The notes beneath the pieces were generated by a model, which did not search any database, was not told the DNA's origin, and worked only from the letters and a program-made list of their open reading frames with translations. From the NCBI GenBank assembly GCA_937981765.1, contig CALJOM010000006.1:124001-188000 (forward strand): 64,000 nt of DNA, in the 5' to 3' direction. Source of the stretch: an uncultured Bacteroidales bacterium. Its GTDB lineage: Bacteria > Bacteroidota > Bacteroidia > Bacteroidales > Salinivirgaceae. Of this stretch, positions 62,921-64,000 are shown piece after piece. Made by a program: the position numbers and the translations under genes. Numbering within the stretch: the first letter of the stretch is position 1; the number at the start of each line of letters is the position of its first letter.

Positions 62921-62940
62921 TTCAAGTTTTCAAACTTGAA
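62921..62940. promoter_or_regulatory. Perfect 9-2-9 palindrome upstream of the nuclease/phosphatase gene
   Basis: TTCAAGTTT-TC-AAACTTGAA lies 45 bp before ATG 62985. It has no T-run on either strand that would make it a terminator, so an operator is more likely. The regulator is unknown. Confidence 0.5.
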
Positions 62941-62984
62941 AAATTTTTGTATTTTGTAGCCGAAAAAGATAAAATCCCATAGTT

Positions 62985-64000
62985 ATGAAGAAATATTTTA
63001 TACGAGCTGTTTTAACGTTTCTGGTCGGAGTATTGCTGATTTTTATAATTTTTCTGGGAACGCTTCAAATTACTGATTATCGTCCGGCGCCTGTGGAGCT
63101 GATTCATAAACATACAATCTACGATACACTACCAATAGAAAAAAACTACACCTTACTTTCTTGGAATATCGGCTACGGGGGGCTTGGAAACGATATGGAT
63201 TTCTTTTACGACGGTGGTACTAAAGTTAGAACCTCAGAACACAGAACCTATCAAAATCTAGATAGCATAGAAACTTTAATCGTTAAACACAACCCAGATT
63301 TCCTAGTTCTTCAAGAGGTAGATATTAACTCCAAACGTTCCTATTACATCAATCAGCATGAACGTTTCGGAAATTTTTTTTCAAATCATCCTTATTCAGT
63401 TTTTTGTTATAACTATAAAATTCGATATCTGCCATTTCCCTTCGATGACCCCTTAGCAAGAATAGAATCGGGTTTGTTAACCTTTGCTAAGTTTTTTCCA
63501 CAGGAAACCTATCGTCATGCCTATAAAGCAAATTTCCCATGGCCTAAAAAACTTTGGATGCTCGACCGTGCTTTTCTCGAAACAATCTATGTTCTCTCCA
63601 ACGGTAAAAAACTTCATCTAATTAATACACATAACACAGCTTTCGACGACGGGACAATCCGGAAAGACGAAACCCTACAGCTCGCCAGCTATGTTAAGGC
63701 ACTTTATGAAGACGGGAATTATATTCTTATCGTGGGAGACTGGAACCAAACTCCTTATGACACCATTTCAAAACAGACACCTTATTTTCAGATTCTACCT
63801 CTACAAAAAGAACTATTTCCTGCCGAATGGACTATTGCTTGGGATAAATCTACTCCAACCAATCGGTCGTTACAAACCAACGACCCCCAGGAATGGGTTG
63901 TTGCCACCATCGACTATGCAATAGCTTCTCCTAATATAATTGTTAACTCTGTAAAAACTATAAATCAAAACTTTATCTTCAGTGATCATAACCCAATAAA
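62985..64000 (+). CDS. Endonuclease/exonuclease/phosphatase-family protein, truncated by window end
   Basis: From ATG 62985 the frame is open to the last base (338+ residues; the stop lies beyond). A single N-terminal membrane helix (VLTFLVGVLLIFIIFLGTL) anchors it. The EEP motifs follow: 'LLSWNIGYGGLG' (~56-67), 'FLVLQEVD' (~104-111), 'LIVGDWNQTP' (~248-257) and 'FSDHNPI' at the right end, which provide the metal-binding Asn, Glu, Asp, His. Family members cleave phosphodiesters of DNA, lipids or sugars; the substrate is not clear. It is likely a membrane-bound hydrolase. Confidence 0.85.
   Translation, partial: MKKYFIRAVLTFLVGVLLIFIIFLGTLQITDYRPAPVELIHKHTIYDTLPIEKNYTLLSWNIGYGGLGNDMDFFYDGGTKVRTSEHRTYQNLDSIETLIVKHNPDFLVLQEVDINSKRSYYINQHERFGNFFSNHPYSVFCYNYKIRYLPFPFDDPLARIESGLLTFAKFFPQETYRHAYKANFPWPKKLWMLDRAFLETIYVLSNGKKLHLINTHNTAFDDGTIRKDETLQLASYVKALYEDGNYILIVGDWNQTPYDTISKQTPYFQILPLQKELFPAEWTIAWDKSTPTNRSLQTNDPQEWVVATIDYAIASPNIIVNSVKTINQNFIFSDHNPI

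Overview
The window looks like a piece of a Bacteroidota (class Bacteroidia-type) chromosome. Supporting signs are low GC, two proteins with C-terminal type IX secretion (Por) sorting domains, several Bacteroidota-only families (Omp28, DUF6029, DUF6427-like, ArsF/ArsG-like), a fused SecDF, a class III fructose-1,6-bisphosphatase, and repeated promoters with the Bacteroidota -33 TTG / -7 TAnnTTTG pattern. Most of it is housekeeping. No phage, insertion sequence, CRISPR array or rRNA was seen. The only tRNA found is tRNA-Phe(GAA).

Layout. 1-4.7 kb: a DUF2807 auto-adhesin-like gene with an apparent one-base deletion, then a minus-strand envelope group (TlpA-like thioredoxin, DUF6029 outer-membrane protein, Omp28 lipoprotein, T9SS-sorted protein). 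4.9-10 kb: class III fbp, then minus-strand envelope proteins (beta-barrel, lipoprotein, CsgG/FlgO-like protein with a VEKP-rich linker) and tRNA-Phe. 10.2-14.2 kb: trxA and dnaE. 14.5-17.3 kb: two adjacent decayed lipoprotein genes (a CsgG-like one and an LPP20-like one) with four nonsense codons and two frameshifts. 17.4-27.2 kb: a very large unknown outer-membrane protein, then purD, DUF6427-like, lplA, mnmD, folB, with sdaA and a DUF454 gene divergent. 27.3-30.8 kb: a minus-strand arsenic-type operon (arsR, CxxC thioredoxin, two ArsF-like proteins, ArsG-like permease) ending in a frameshifted permease pseudogene. 31-43 kb: membrane pyrophosphatase, saccharopine dehydrogenase-like enzyme, thioredoxin lipoprotein, the two radical-SAM enzymes of the futalosine menaquinone route (mqnC, mqnE), leucyl aminopeptidase, pdxA, a single-domain response regulator, a TPR protein and rpmH. 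43.4-53.5 kb: ileS, dksA/traR-like, lspA, secDF, lolD, gamma-carbonic anhydrase-like and an epimerase-type threonine dehydrogenase. 53.5-64 kb: T9SS alpha-amylase, cation/H+ antiporter, pfkA, a second (lipoprotein) alpha-amylase, dgt, and a truncated endonuclease/exonuclease/phosphatase gene running off the end.

How it fits together. Carbon metabolism recurs: fbp, pfkA, two GH13 amylases and the threonine dehydrogenase. Three of these (fbp, tdh and the lipoprotein amylase) share a CAAACGTTTG-like palindrome in their promoter regions, which suggests one LacI-type regulator. pfkA has a long leader with a terminator-like hairpin just before the gene. The thioredoxin-fold proteins (seven in all) point to active thiol chemistry in the envelope and in the ars operon. 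I found no clearly new multi-gene system. The observations most worth following are the shared operator, the pfkA leader, the decayed CsgG/LPP20 pair next to the 1147-residue outer-membrane protein, and the arsF/arsG operon with its broken last gene.
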